From positions 32,752,641 through 32,816,640 of the forward strand of contig OZ024900.1 of NCBI GenBank assembly GCA_964017195.1: 64,000 bases of DNA, read 5' to 3'. The position numbers were made by a program, and so were the translations under genes. The notes beneath the pieces were generated by a model, which did no database searches, had not been told where the DNA came from, and saw only the letters and a list, made by a program, of their open reading frames with translations. The DNA comes from Siderastrea radians (taxonomy: Eukaryota > Cnidaria > Anthozoa > Scleractinia > Rhizangiidae). This document shows positions 43,205-51,813 of this stretch, in pieces (the stretch's first letter is position 1; the number at the start of each line of letters is the position of its first letter).

Positions 43205-45247
43205 TATTATACCAATAAAACGAGCGTGGTGTCCCCCCACAAATTTTTATTGCAATTTAAAACTACTGATGACTCATTACTGATCTATGCATGGCAGATT
43301 AGTTTTCCAGGAAATCACCTTAAGAAAAGCACACAAGCCCTTAATAACACTAAAATTTCGCAGGCCAACTATCAGCCCACAGCCCCTCGAAAATTTCCAC
43401 TAAAATTTCGCAGGCCAACTATCAGCCCACAGCCCCTCGACAGGGACACTCTTATGTTTAAATAACACGCACTGCACTTTTCTCGCAAGAACAACAACAA
43501 ACTTAAAGAAGACGAAAGGAAACTCACCGCACTGCATACTGCGACGCCTCTTCATGACTAAACCATAGCCTTGTCGCAATGTTTCCTTTAACAAAGACCT
43601 CTATTGCAAACTGGTATGGGGAGATTAATATAACCTGTGATCGCCCAATGATTGTTTTTACCCAAAGTGCCACGGTAAAACTTGACGGTCCAATGTTTAC
43701 TGCCGGTATAGTGGTGTTGGTTGTACCGTTGAGATAAAGAAATCTTTGGAAATTCACGTTGGTATATGCTGCATCTCTAGAAGAAAATGTTCATGAACAG
43801 GATTAGTTTAGACTGCGAGTAGTCGTCTAATTGTTTTCAGATCTTACGTTAGCCTGTGTGACAAGTGGGGAAAGTATAGAGAAAATGGAGAAAATTGTTC
43901 TCGAGCGCGGAGTACGAGATGAAGGGGGAGGGCCCCCCTACTCCTCCTTCCGGCTCGCGCTCCGCGTTTGCTTTTCGCCCTTCGCACACGCGCCCTTCGC
44001 CCTTTGCTTTTCGCCCTTCACGCTTGCGAACAATTACTCCCTTTTCCTGGCTTCCCTTTTGGTACCTGCCACGTAGGCAAAGAGAACCTGTAGTATCTAG
44101 TATACAAGATACTACAGGTTCTCTTTTAGGGTACTAGGGTAGATAAGAAATGAAATCCAATCAAACGATGAGTGAAGAACATTGAATCACTCAAAAAACC
44201 TGTTAGTCTGTTGCCTTTACGATCATGATTCCTGAGGTGTCCGAAATTTAAATGTTCACTTTGTTTAACCTCACAGCGACCAAGAGCGCTAACTGGAGAG
44301 TATTACTCACGTGACTTCCGGTTCACTGCCATCCAATTTCCAGTGGGCGACTCGTCTAAGAGGAATTCCTATCACTAACATAAGGTGCTAAAGTGCACTC
44401 GAACCACAGGTAAAATGCGTGACCGTTACGTCGGCGTCTCCCATTACACAATTTGATTGGAACCAACCGAGCGTTTCAAGGGGACGGAGCCTTCCCTTTT
44501 ATAGGATCGCTCCGTGTTTAAGTTTCCATTTGAAGTTGTACAGCGTTCTGAGAGGACGTTCGTAGTATATCGCCTCCATTGATAGCAATTTTTTACAGTG
44601 TAAAATAATGAAAGAGTCACCCTATCGAAATAAAGGTCTCTAGTAATATGTGGGGAGTCTAACCCTTAAGACTGAGTAAAAGTAACCAACCTATCAAATA
44701 AAAGCGATTGAGCAGAACTTTCTTTTGGCCCTTTTTACCATGCTGTTGGAGGATTTTATTTTCATTTTACTTTTGAGTTTGACTTTTTCTAATGTTTACC
44801 ATGGTGTATGTATAAGGTAAAAAGTCAAACGAGAGTGTTAGGTCACAACTGGACGAGACTTCAACAGCTAAACGCATTGCAATGACTGACATGCAAAGAA
44901 GCTTGAAGAATAGAGAGATCTCGTGCGGGATCTCATGCCAGAAATTGTCATACCATTGTGATAGGGGTGAGAGGTGTGGGTCTGTACACGGGTCCGTATG
45001 GTGACTAGGAGTGCATCCACTTCCACGAGTCCAATCGCCCCCTTCGTTCACCCACTGACACAGGTCTGCTGTGAAGCTGCAGGTAACTGCCTTAGCTTTT
45101 AAAACAGTAAAGGGGTAAATCAACGTACTTTCATGTTGTGGCAATTTCATGTTAAGGTCATGTTAAGTCACACAAAGCCATTTATTTACCTGTTTTACCA
45201 AAAATCACGATTCCCAAGCAGACGCTGAAAATCCCTACGATACTCAT
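31444..45247 (-). CDS. Split gene for a modular extracellular protein: SP-MAM-LamG-EGF-LamG-SEA-FN3x4
   Basis: Reconstructed by hand from domains and splice sites. In transcript order the exons are 45247-45190, 45095-44800, (44355-44311), 43776-43528, 41957-41620, 40915-40811, 39524-38856, 37049-36937, 36824-36775, 36138-35993, 35166-34870, 33740-33441, 32713-32411 and 31742-31444. From 43776 on, every intron phase agrees (2,1,1,1,0,2,1,1,1,1). The domain set (signal peptide, MAM, two concanavalin-like LamG domains, EGF, SEA, FN3 repeats) is typical of secreted or membrane-anchored adhesion proteins of cnidarians. No transmembrane or cytoplasmic exon is seen, so the 3' end is missing, lost, or beyond the satellite. 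The join between the MAM exon (phase 0) and the next LamG exon (phase 2) is unresolved and probably needs one more exon. I do not assign a gene name. Confidence 0.75.
32411..32713 (-). CDS. Exon: fibronectin type III domain 3
   Basis: A 303-nt phase 1-1 exon, acceptor CACCATCTTAG, donor G|GTAAGA. Product: LPPQNVSVSYLTHNSFILIW, GYRVRAWEV, GGLSSGTRYTVNVSAFNSAG, a textbook FN3 with the W, Y-x-V and Y-x-V-x-V-x-A-x-N-x-x-G strands. Confidence 0.8.
33441..33740 (-). CDS. Exon: fibronectin type III domain 2
   Basis: A 300-nt phase 1-1 exon, acceptor ATTTTTTCACAG, donor G|GTAAGT. Product: PQNVTVTNRISSSVTAAWLP, YHYTVQWTAHRGG and TFVKRVAARDWYEVG. It is an FN3 fold with moderate divergence at the C-terminal strand. 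Its nucleotide sequence is closely repeated at 31,444-31,742 together with flanking intron sequence. Confidence 0.75.
33962..34665 (-). mobile_element. 5'-truncated non-LTR retrotransposon (LINE) fragment
   Basis: Read on the minus strand, it encodes the tail of a LINE ORF2: WSKIFKLLKTTCKETKLKEF, then CLYYGDKDSIEHTFIEC, the C-x2-G...H-x3-C zf-RVT region that follows reverse transcriptases. A frameshift follows, then KKEFNYTTLSMRKYIYSNK. An AATAAA and an A-rich tail lie at the 33,962-34,010 end. A 12-bp target-site duplication TCAAGTAATGAT flanks it at 33,950-33,961 and 34,666-34,677. It sits in the intron between FN3 exons 1 and 2, in the same direction as the gene. It is inactive. Confidence 0.8.
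34870..35166 (-). CDS. Exon: fibronectin type III domain 1
   Basis: A 297-nt phase 1-1 exon, acceptor TTATCTGCAG, donor GTGCGT. The product has PQKAPNITQVTALNETFVWIS, GYLVVYHEK, and TAYVIHVHAVNVFAYGPPSE, the conserved W, YxVxY and Y-x-V-x-A-x-N strands of FN3. Confidence 0.8.
35190..35445 (+). mobile_element. Probable LINE 3' tail ending in a (TTCTA)n microsatellite
   Basis: Plus-strand sequence with AATAAAG near 35,391 followed directly by repeats of TTCTA/TTCTATT to about 35,443. The layout (3' UTR-like stretch, AATAAA, short tandem repeat) resembles RTE/CR1-type LINE ends and is similar in style to 36,540-36,762. No coding part is present. Confidence 0.4.
35993..36138 (-). CDS. Exon: SEA domain, part 3
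   Basis: Acceptor TATATATCGTAG; the split arginine plus AGSVDASFTLMF gives the canonical SEA 'R-x-GSV-x-v-x-F' strand, followed by LLQEALYINKTLGNMTV. The donor is taken at A|GTAGGT (phase 1) because it matches the next FN3 exon; an AG|GTAGTT four bases later is the alternative. The usual autoproteolytic GSVVV is here GSVDA, so self-cleavage is doubtful. Confidence 0.65.
36540..36762 (+). repeat. LINE-like tail with (TTCC)n/(CCTT)n microsatellite
   Basis: Text resembling a retrotransposon 3' UTR ends in AATAAAG near 36,660 and then runs into about 100 bp of CCTT/TTCC repeats to 36,762. On the gene's strand this is a GGAA tract lying only about 13 nt beyond the 5' splice site of SEA exon 2. 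Confidence 0.55.
36775..36824 (-). CDS. Exon: SEA domain, part 2 (50 nt)
   Basis: The acceptor CCAAGTTTCAG is followed by CAG, so a NAGNAG choice is possible. The 50-nt exon reads QLFGGKGGFGLKINQLR and ends in donor GTAAAG. It supplies the central 'l.....gF.g..v..lR' strand of the SEA fold. Phases 0 in and 2 out match both neighbours. Confidence 0.6.
36937..37049 (-). CDS. Exon: SEA domain, part 1
   Basis: Acceptor CTGTTTTGCAG, donor GTGAGT after 36937. It reads LKNITVEAKFLNENWHTDL followed by SETYQKF, matching the first strand and helix of SEA domains ('f.l.n..yt.dL.d..S..Y..l'). Phase 1 in, 0 out. Confidence 0.65.
37050..38855 (-). other. Intron between LamG 2 and SEA exons
   Basis: Holds no recognised exon. 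It contains a MITE copy at about 37,963-38,165 and a C-rich homopolymer run at 38,790-38,811. Confidence 0.5.
37963..38165 (+). mobile_element. MITE copy 3 (diverged)
   Basis: Shares TGATCAAACATACAGGTCATG..., GAGAATAAAGG, CAAATTCTCCCAACT and GAGAAC blocks with the better-preserved element at 45,926-46,139. The terminal inverted repeat is mostly eroded. Confidence 0.5.
38856..39524 (-). CDS. Exon: LamG/concanavalin-like domain 2
   Basis: A 669-nt exon, phase 1-1, with acceptor TATTTTTGCAG and donor G|GTAAGA. The product contains LTLAFWINILHTNGDETFLLW, TSTWTQVAFTWSSGSEIVLF and MMLDDVALWDRKL, all standard LamG_3 strands. It gives a second concanavalin-like module directly after the EGF. Confidence 0.8.
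39525..40810 (-). other. Intron between EGF and LamG 2 exons
   Basis: Apart from the MITE at 40,199-40,395 I see no exon or conserved element. Confidence 0.45.
40199..40395 (+). mobile_element. MITE copy 2
   Basis: Begins TTAACCCTTTAAGCCCCAAT and shares internal blocks (CTCGATCAAACATA, GAGAATAAAG, ATGATCACCAA, AACACTAAGGAGAAC) with the element at 45,926-46,139. The right inverted repeat is not recognisable. It lies in the intron between the EGF exon and LamG domain 2. Confidence 0.55.
40811..40915 (-). CDS. Exon: single EGF-like domain
   Basis: A 105-nt phase 1-1 exon with acceptor ATCTCCATGCAG and donor GTGAGT. It encodes LSCDQRCLSSGVCDLRTG, then KCLCG and a final NLCRN: six cysteines in EGF-like spacing between the two LamG-like domains. 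It is too short for a simple frame search and was found by reading the minus strand. Phase 1-1 is the classic shuffling phase for EGF modules. Confidence 0.7.
41620..41957 (-). CDS. Exon: LamG/concanavalin-like domain 1, second half
   Basis: The product includes NDTWTHIAVTWEHTSRTLAMF and WFHGLLRDLQFFRKTLSETEI, the diagnostic 'W-x-hvAvtwd' and 'G.l.dl.fy.raLs..EI' segments of Laminin_G_3-type domains. The acceptor CAGCCAG before 41957 gives phase 2, matching the previous exon, and G|GTACTT at 41620 gives phase 1, matching the EGF exon. A second AG four bases upstream is possible but out of phase. Confidence 0.7.
42089..42147 (+). repeat. (AATC)n microsatellite
   Basis: About 14 imperfect copies of the tetranucleotide AATC, interrupted once by AATT and ended by ATGATC. 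Confidence 0.9.
43163..43208 (+). repeat. (ATT)n microsatellite
   Basis: About 15 tandem ATT triplets with one ACT interruption. The apparent poly-tyrosine frame here is just this repeat. Confidence 0.9.
43348..43440 (+). repeat. 43-bp direct duplication, period 50 bp
   Basis: 43,348-43,390 and 43,398-43,440 are identical, starting CACTAAAATTTCGCAGGCC and ending AGCCCCTCGA, with a 7-nt spacer. Confidence 0.9.
43528..43776 (-). CDS. Exon: LamG/concanavalin-like domain 1, first half
   Basis: Acceptor TTCTTCTAG and donor GTGAGT bound a 249-nt exon (phase 2 to 2). The product has FLYLNGTTNTTIP, then SSFTVALWVKT and a stretch of beta strands, the pattern of LamG-like jelly-roll domains. The domain continues in the exon at 41957-41620. 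Confidence 0.65.
44079..44126. repeat. Perfect 20-bp inverted repeat with 8-nt loop
   Basis: AAAGAGAACCTGTAGTATCT, loop AGTATACA, then its exact reverse complement. It could be the relic of a small foldback element or a transcribed hairpin. It lies in a presumed intron of the modular gene. Confidence 0.8.
44311..44355 (-). CDS. Candidate 45-nt exon, start of LamG-like domain
   Basis: Acceptor CTCTTAG before 44355 and donor GTGAGT after 44311. It reads RVAHWKLDGSEPEVT, which resembles the hWpLDg opening strand of LamG-like (concanavalin A-like) domains. Its phases (2 in, 2 out) fit the next LamG exon. It is very short, and its link to the upstream MAM exon does not match in phase, so it is tentative. 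Confidence 0.35.
44800..45095 (-). CDS. Exon 2: MAM-like domain, N-terminal part
   Basis: The acceptor TTTTAAAAG precedes 45095, and the exon ends ATG before GTAAAC at 44799. The product has TCSFTADLCQWV, then GDWTRGSG, then paired cysteines in CTPSHHTDPC. This is the usual opening of MAM domains (C-x-F-E...C-x-W...D-W-x-R). MAM domains mediate adhesion or oligomerisation outside the cell. The second half of the domain is poorly conserved or lies in an unrecognised exon. Confidence 0.6.
45190..45247 (-). CDS. Exon 1: start codon and signal peptide
   Basis: ATG at 45247-45245 begins a short hydrophobic segment, MSIVGIFSVCLGIVIFG, typical of a secretory signal peptide. A donor GTAAAT follows at 45189, leaving phase 1. 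The 58-nt exon and the next 296-nt exon together make exactly 118 codons, which supports both boundaries. The exon is too short to show in an ordinary open-frame search. Confidence 0.65.
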
Positions 45248-45925
45248 GCCTGCTTGGCCCCTCAATCCAAAGAAAAGTACGTCTCTGAAAAAGAGCCAAA
45301 AGAAATGGAACAGGCACTTTTAGTTTATGTCCTGAACTTCTTTCTTGCCGCTTGCATCCTGAACAATAGGGTCCTCATTAATCAACCACGTCATGTAAGT
45401 TACCTCAATGCTGATAACTTATTTACATTTACTCTGCTATAATGTTAAGATCGATTCACTAGTAGACAATAAACAACTCGTAAGCTTCGGCTGTTTGTTA
45501 CTGCATATGTAGAGGGTAAAATGTTCTTTCTTTTTTTACTGATTCTTGCCAATCTTACAACACATTTGTATTACTTTTTTTTTTCTCTTCCTTCCTAAAA
45601 CATAATTAGATTTAACACTGTCCATCACTGCAAAAATAGTTTTTGACGAAAGCAAACAATGGATCTGACTGGGACATCGATTCATTCTGGTACACTCCCT
45701 TGCCATTCTCTGAAAATTAAACCTCTACTCACGAAATAACCAAATTAAAGGTTACAGGAAGCTATAGGGGAACAATAATTACACTAGACAAACATTAGAC
45801 GAATCGAGTGAGGTTGATTAATCACGAAGAAGTTAAAATGGACTTGAACTGTTTGAAAGTTTGAAAGTTTCCATAAAAAATGTCATCGATGTAGTTTAAG
45901 ATTGCTAACGTTGTTGTCCGACTTA

Positions 45926-46139
45926 GTTAACCCTTTAGTCCCAATAGTGACAATTACCCAAGTTCTTCTTACAGTTATTACTACTTAATCAAACATACAG
46001 GTCTTGAGAATAAAGAAAATGATCACCAATGATCAAATGCCTTGATTTTTAATCAAATTCTCCCAACTAGTAACATAAGAAATGTAAGGAGAATAGTGAG
46101 GAGAATATGGAAGTTAATATTGGGCGTTAAAGGGTTAAC
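45926..46139 (+). mobile_element. 214-bp MITE with GTTAACCCTTTA terminal inverted repeats
   Basis: Starts GTTAACCCTTTAGT and ends with TTAAAGGGTTAAC, its reverse complement apart from one or two bases. Related copies occur at about 40,199-40,395 and 37,963-38,165. It has no coding capacity, so it is a non-autonomous DNA element. The target-site duplication is not clear. Confidence 0.65.
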
Positions 46140-46484
46140 TCTCTTTTTTCACCCATCCGAATTTCACTTTCATTTTACTTCAACGTTAATTCTCACTTCT
46201 GTGTCCGGATATTTTGCAAACTGATAAACTTTGGGATTTTTTTTAAATTTTAGCTTAAGCGCTTCAATTACAAAGCAACGACGGGATAATCGATTGAGCG
46301 TATTCATAAGCAAAGTTTCATTTTCTCGATGGTGTTTCTCTTTGGTACTTCTTTTACCGTTTCTAACGGGAAATCTACACTTATAAACAGTGAGAGCTAA
46401 ATGTTAATGAGGCAGAGCCATAAAAAGCGCACAAGCGCTTTCATTATTTTAGTGGACGAGCAATGGTTGTAAACAGACTCAGAC

Positions 46485-47153
46485 CACTAAAGGCATGGTT
46501 CGGGCCTAATTTGCATAACATGTGTCCAAAAGTCTTATTTCTGCGGGAATTTGCCGAAAAACTCTCAAACTTAGCAACTGTGGAAAACATAATGACCCTA
46601 ACTCAGTTTTGACTTCAAGTGTCAGTTATGTGGGTCACGTGACCAGTAAAGGCTTACTGACGGCTAAAAATTTCAGAGTGAAATGGGGAATATAAAATGA
46701 AACACAATTAAATCTTTTCGGGTGTCATTCTTTTACATGCCAAGGGGTCAACATAAATCAGCCTTTTAAACGTGTCCATACTATGTAGGAATCCTACAAA
46801 TGGCGAAAATAGGTCACGTAACTAAATTAATGCTTTAGTAATTTCTAATATAAATAAAAGAGACCACCTCACAAGGCGAATTCATTATAAGCTCTTAGGA
46901 TGCAAAAGAATGGCACCCAAAAAGATTTAATTATGTTTCACTTTATATTCCCCATTTCACCCTAAAGATTTTAACCGTTAATCATCCTTCACTGGTCACG
47001 TGACACAACCGTTAGGCACTTGAGGCTAAACACTGAGTTAAGGCCATCAAGTTCTAAATGGGCGCCAAGTTTGAGAGCATTTCCGCAAATTTCCCCAAAG
47101 TTATGATCAGTTGAGTAGATTTTATGCGAATTAGGCTCTAACTGTGCCTAAGT
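46485..47153. mobile_element. Foldback element with about 260-bp imperfect inverted arms
   Basis: The left arm (about 46,485-46,745) and the reverse complement of the right arm (about 46,895-47,153) match over nearly their full length. Shared blocks include GGCCTAATTTGCATAA/AGCCTAATTCGCATAA, GGTCACGTGACCAGT/TGTCACGTGACCAGT, GAAATGGGGAATATAAA and GTGCCATTCTTTTGCAT. The ~150-bp centre is unique. No coding frame is present. It is a long-TIR MITE or foldback transposon, diverged between arms and so not recent. Confidence 0.75.
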
Positions 47154-47205
47154 GGCCTGAGGAAAACAAATTTTCAGTTAGACCCAGTAAATACGACCTA
47201 ACTCG

Positions 47206-47300
47206 TTACGAGTCTCCCAGTATCTCAGCAGTTAGAGCATCCAACCGGTATACGGAAGGTCTTGAGTTCGATTTCTGTTGGGACTCAGATTTTTTTTCTT
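47206..47300 (+). mobile_element. tRNA-like sequence, probable SINE head
   Basis: Contains a box-A-like TCTCAGCAGTTAGAGCATC and, 27-30 nt later, a box-B-like GGTCTTGAGTTCGATTTC. The 7-bp ends GAGTCTC and GGGACTC can pair with one G-T. The T-stem does not pair well, so this is not a functional tRNA. A T-run follows at 47,290. Best read as a tRNA-derived SINE head or a tRNA pseudogene. Confidence 0.5.
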
Positions 47301-48976
47301 TGTCCCACGCTTGTTTCGGCATTGCTAAACCTAGCAGTATGCGGGATGCATGTCGCCTTGGACATAGTAAATAAGACATAGTTCGCGCATTCCTTGCTCT
47401 ATTCGAGTTTTAATAACCAAAGATTTCCATACCATTTCAAGCCTCAATTGTTTTTTTCCAGATAGATAAGTGTATCATATGTACTTGGCTTTTAAAACGC
47501 AAAGTACCTATGATACATTTCCGTTTTTGTCTTAAGCCTATAGCTTTTTTAGTTTATGTCTATAACCCTTGATCAACGTAACTCGTAGCCATGTTCACTT
47601 AACAGCGCAAAAACTTCGTACACTGAAATTTCAAGCACCTGCCGTTCTTATAGAAAGACCACTCACAAACCATGGTCAGATTCTTAACTTTTGCTTGTAA
47701 GTTTGCTTATGCTTTTGAGCATCATTACATGTACCCCAAATGATACCAAATTCGAGAAGGCTATTGTTGTATTTGTCTTTCGTTGTTGACAGCGAAAAAC
47801 TACATGGGATAATTTCAAATACTTGCTGTTCCTACACGGTAAAGATCTTTCAGAAACTAGACTAGTCTAGAGTATTTCTCCTGCTTTACCTTAAATTAAT
47901 GAAGTATCGTCCTCTTCTTATCTCACAAACACTTTCCACGATGATTTTAGGCAGTTTTTCTAGATTTCGACTCCAGTTTTGCACCTCTGTCATCGACACT
48001 CAAACCGCTTAATTAAAAATTGTTCTGTATTTTACGATGAAACCGTTAATGTAAGAAACACTTAGCCTGGTTGATATATCACTGGTCGTCAATTTGTCTT
48101 ATTCATTTAAAACTGGCAGAGGTGAAGATTGTGATTCATTATCACTTTCGTTTTATCTTATGATCAATACGCCTTGATTGAAACTGAGAGAAAATGTAGA
48201 AGCTGATTACACCACTTACCCATTGGATAGAAATAACATAGTTCACGCCATGAAATAAACCGTATTCAAAAAGGAAAAGAAAAGATTTAAAATATCCTGC
48301 CCATAAATGGCTTGACTTGGCTTGTTAATAAACTAATGAATATCTTGTTAAAAGGAGGGCACGAAGGGAAATATGCTAAGGTTTGAGCTTTTGGGTTTTG
48401 AAGGCTGCAAAATTAAGGATTGCATGTGCACATTCAAAAGATTTCTATGTGAAAAGTGATTCTAGGCCCCTTGCACATGTTTCAAGGGAAGAAAATTCAT
48501 CTCTTTGTCCTAAACTATTCCCTTCATTTTTCACCGGTTTGCCCATGGCCATTTTGTCTGGATAAACATATACAATTTTTCTACTCAAAAGTTTCCAACA
48601 CTTTTCTTTTATTTAGTCACAATAATTTAAATTGTTCAAAGAGCAAAACTAAAATCTGTGGGTAACGCAGCAACGTTTTTTCTGCAAAAAACGTTGAATT
48701 TGAAAATTCACATATATATAGATTGAATTTTGATATTTACACGTAAAATAAAATAGTAGAATTAAAGAAAGGCTTTTTGATGGCTGAAAACTTTTATCGC
48801 ATCTTATACTAGATCTACAAAGTTTATTGAGGTGATTACCACCTTTGCAATACCAATTCAACCAGCTGTTGTCTGGGATATTTTGCCATTTACAACCTTT
48901 TAAACCAGTCTGCCAGCTGCGGGTTTACGGGTTGCTTTGCCAAAACCTAGAGGTGATTTCAGGTTAAAAATAATTT
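47301..48976. other. Intergenic, nothing recognised
   Basis: AT-rich sequence with only short chance frames. I see no gene, RNA or element. Confidence 0.5.
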
Positions 48977-48979
48977 TAA

Positions 48980-49523
48980 GGGGCCGATTACATGAGCCGG
49001 GCTGGCTCGGTAGCAGGGCTGGCTGGGTCTACCGAGATGACTGCTCATCCCAGTAATACATGAGGCGGGCCAGCCCGCCCGCGGCTAAATTTAGAAGCTG
49101 TTGTGTGAAAAGATGGCTACATCAAAGAGCATGAATCGAGTGCTTTTACTTTCGCTAAGCCATTATTTTGGTGTATTATTCTCAGTTGTGTTGTTGCGAG
49201 GGAACCCGGCATCGCGATGCCGGGATCCCGGCTAGCCGGGCTGAAACTTTACCATGTAATCGCGATTGCTGGGCCAGCCCGGCTAGCCGGGCCAACACTT
49301 TCCCGTCACTAAATTTCGCTTCAAAGCAAAATGGCTCGCCAGAAGATCGATATTTCTCTTTCTATATAACACATTAAGGTTTATCAGACCATAAAGCTAT
49401 TTAAAACTGAAAATAGCCGGGCTGAGATTTTTCCATGTAATCGCGAAGTTGATTTTTAGTGTGTTTCAAAGACGTGCCGAGATCCCGGCAAACCGAGCGA
49501 GCCCGCCTCATATAATCGGCCCC
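48980..49523. mobile_element. 544-bp TIR element, PIF/Harbinger-like MITE
   Basis: The left end GGGGCCGATTACATGAGCCG and the right end, whose reverse complement starts GGGGCCGATTATATGAGGCG, form a ~30-bp terminal inverted repeat. A direct TAA duplication flanks it (48,977-48,979 and 49,524-49,526), the 3-bp TWA duplication seen for PIF/Harbinger elements. The interior is rich in GCCGGGCTGGCC and CCGGCTAGCCGGG palindromes and has no credible coding frame. Confidence 0.75.
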
Positions 49524-49526
49524 TAA

Positions 49527-51813
49527 GATATGTTATCCCGCGGTCCTGGAAGTTTTGATATTAGCTGGGTTTTAAAGGCTGTAAAGTTACATTTTTTTAC
49601 TGAGGAAAGTAATTCTACGTAATGAGAAATTCTACTTGTTGCTCCTAAACCTTAGTTTTGTCGAAAAGAGTAAGTCTCTAAACATCTTCTAATCTGATGA
49701 CAATGTGGCCTTAACACCGTCCCTTCTTTAGCTTCAGTTGTTTTCCCGAAAATTTATTATAACCACAATTAATTAACTACAAACGCTTCTTGAAATGAAT
49801 GCGGCCATCTTTGTTTAGGTTTTAGAACGAACTGACAATCAAAGCACGCCTCATTTAAGATATTTCATAAGATATAGAAAAAATGGAAATCTAAGATAAT
49901 GAGTAGTGAATACCGAGGACTATCTTTGCAAATATGCATCAAAATTTCTGGCGAAAAGAAAAGCATTTTCCACTTTTTTAGAAGATTGTACTAAGTGCCT
50001 TAAATCTTTTATTAAAAGTAGTTTTGGATGAACAGAGTTTAGTTTGGTAATTATAAACTTTTCACTAACAATTCTTCTAGCATATTCTGTCAAATTGTTA
50101 CAAAATTTCGAAATAGAAGTCTGCGGGCTTTTTGGCAAGCAAAAAGTCGCCACAACAACCAAACGCTGCGCTGATCGAAGAGCCTGGGGACTCTGAATTC
50201 TAGATTTGCAGCGGTCAAACGCAGGTAGAATAGAGGGAGAGAGATTCCCATACTACCCAGACTACCCATTCTCATCTTGAAGCCAGCTGAATAGACAGCG
50301 CTAAAAGCTGATATATATGAGCTGTAGCTGTGGGGTCCATTCGAAGAGAAAAAGAACCTATATATCCTAGAATCTACTATATATCTCCATTAGTTTTGTA
50401 AAGGTGATTCATGAAACTAAAGAGAACCGCCTGAATTCGATAGGGAATAATAACCGCGTGTACGTCGTCAAATCTTGCCTGCCCGAAGCTTCTTGACCAG
50501 TTTCATCATCAAGGGAACGCTGCCTAAAGATGAGCCAACTGGAAGGAACAACAGCCAACGAAAGAACGCGAACACCAACCGCAGACACCTCCAATTTCCT
50601 TTCTTTATCAGAATAGGAGACGACTGCACATAGGCTAAAAAGTCTTTATCCCTTTACGTTTTCCATCCGGTTAATTGCGTGTTTCACTCCTCACTTGTGC
50701 CCCATTTGCATGCGCTAAAAATTTGGACGGCACCGCAAAAGTTTTGGCACTGTACTATCAACACTTGACACAACACTTCTAAATTTCAACGGGTGAAACA
50801 ACAGTCCGAAATTTAAAACGGTATCGGTGCCGAATTATTGCCGAGACGAGACTATTTCCTTAATGGATTACGAGTGCCGAGCCTTGTGTCATTGGTTTGG
50901 CACAGTGCCGAAATTTTTTAGCACAGTGGTAAGTGTTTAGCGCGTGCAAATGGGAGTTTCGTTAGGTGATTAGTTTATCTTGTTTCAAACTGGAAAGGGG
51001 CAATTTGTCAGCCTAACCTTGTCTTGGTAAAACACCTGCAACTGAAAAAAATAAATTAATAAAAATAATCAAGCAAGCAAACACACAGAAGAAACCTTTT
51101 TCGGAGGATGGGGACTAATATCTAGTATTTTCTGGATAAATGGGTAATAAGTGCGAGCAATGCATGTATCAGTTGCATCCATGACAATGTCAACGACAGA
51201 CTAGAAAACAGTTTTCATAATCAGGTCAAAATTTCAATTGAAATGAATGTATTAAAACTATTCCCACTTTCCTTTGTGATTACCGGCTCTCACGATCTAT
51301 GTATGTAACTTCCTTTCTTCAGCCTTTTATATAGCTAATCAGAATTGAGGTTTGTTGATTGTTGACGTCACTAGTTCGTTGCTCGTCCCTAGATAAGACA
51401 CTTTGCTTCAAAGACATATGATTGGCTACTGGATCTGAACTGGTGGGGAAAGAAGGGGGATTTTTCTCCCTTCACCCACGCCATCCCCCTCCCCGCATCC
51501 CCCACTAGAGCTAAAAAAGAAGCCCTACTACTAGTTGAGTAAGGGACGGTGGACGATTGGACTCTTATCATCAAAAAATCTAAGCCTACCGGTAACCTTA
51601 ATAATCATTTAATAAATCAACAGATTTTCTAGGTATCCCGCTCTAAATAAGGCCTAAAGCAGATACAATTTATGGTGGGACAGAGTGGGTAACTTAACAA
51701 GAATGATAAATTACTGACGGAAAATATACATCCCTAATAAATTATCTGAGACGTTTTCAAATATTTATATTATCCAAACCATAAAATATGACATACATTA
51801 TTTCTACTAACCT
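49527..51813. other. Intergenic, nothing recognised
   Basis: Short non-conserved frames only. No promoter, domain or repeat that I can support. Confidence 0.45.

Larger units (their letters stand above)
41958..43527 (-). other. Intron within LamG domain 1
   Basis: Contains (AATC)n at about 42,089-42,147, an 11-14 base C run near 42,872, (ATT)n at 43,163-43,208 and a short direct duplication at 43,348-43,440. No exon recognised. Confidence 0.5.

Noticed and set aside
43142..43465. Frame with a poly-tyrosine tract
   Set aside because: Caused by the (ATT)n microsatellite and a 43-bp direct duplication.
47206..47300. Functional tRNA gene
   Set aside because: The T-stem does not pair and the anticodon arm is poor; kept only as a tRNA-derived element.
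49920..50594. Three minus-strand frames of 60-80 codons
   Set aside because: No domain, overlapping one another in different frames, and no splice logic; treated as chance.
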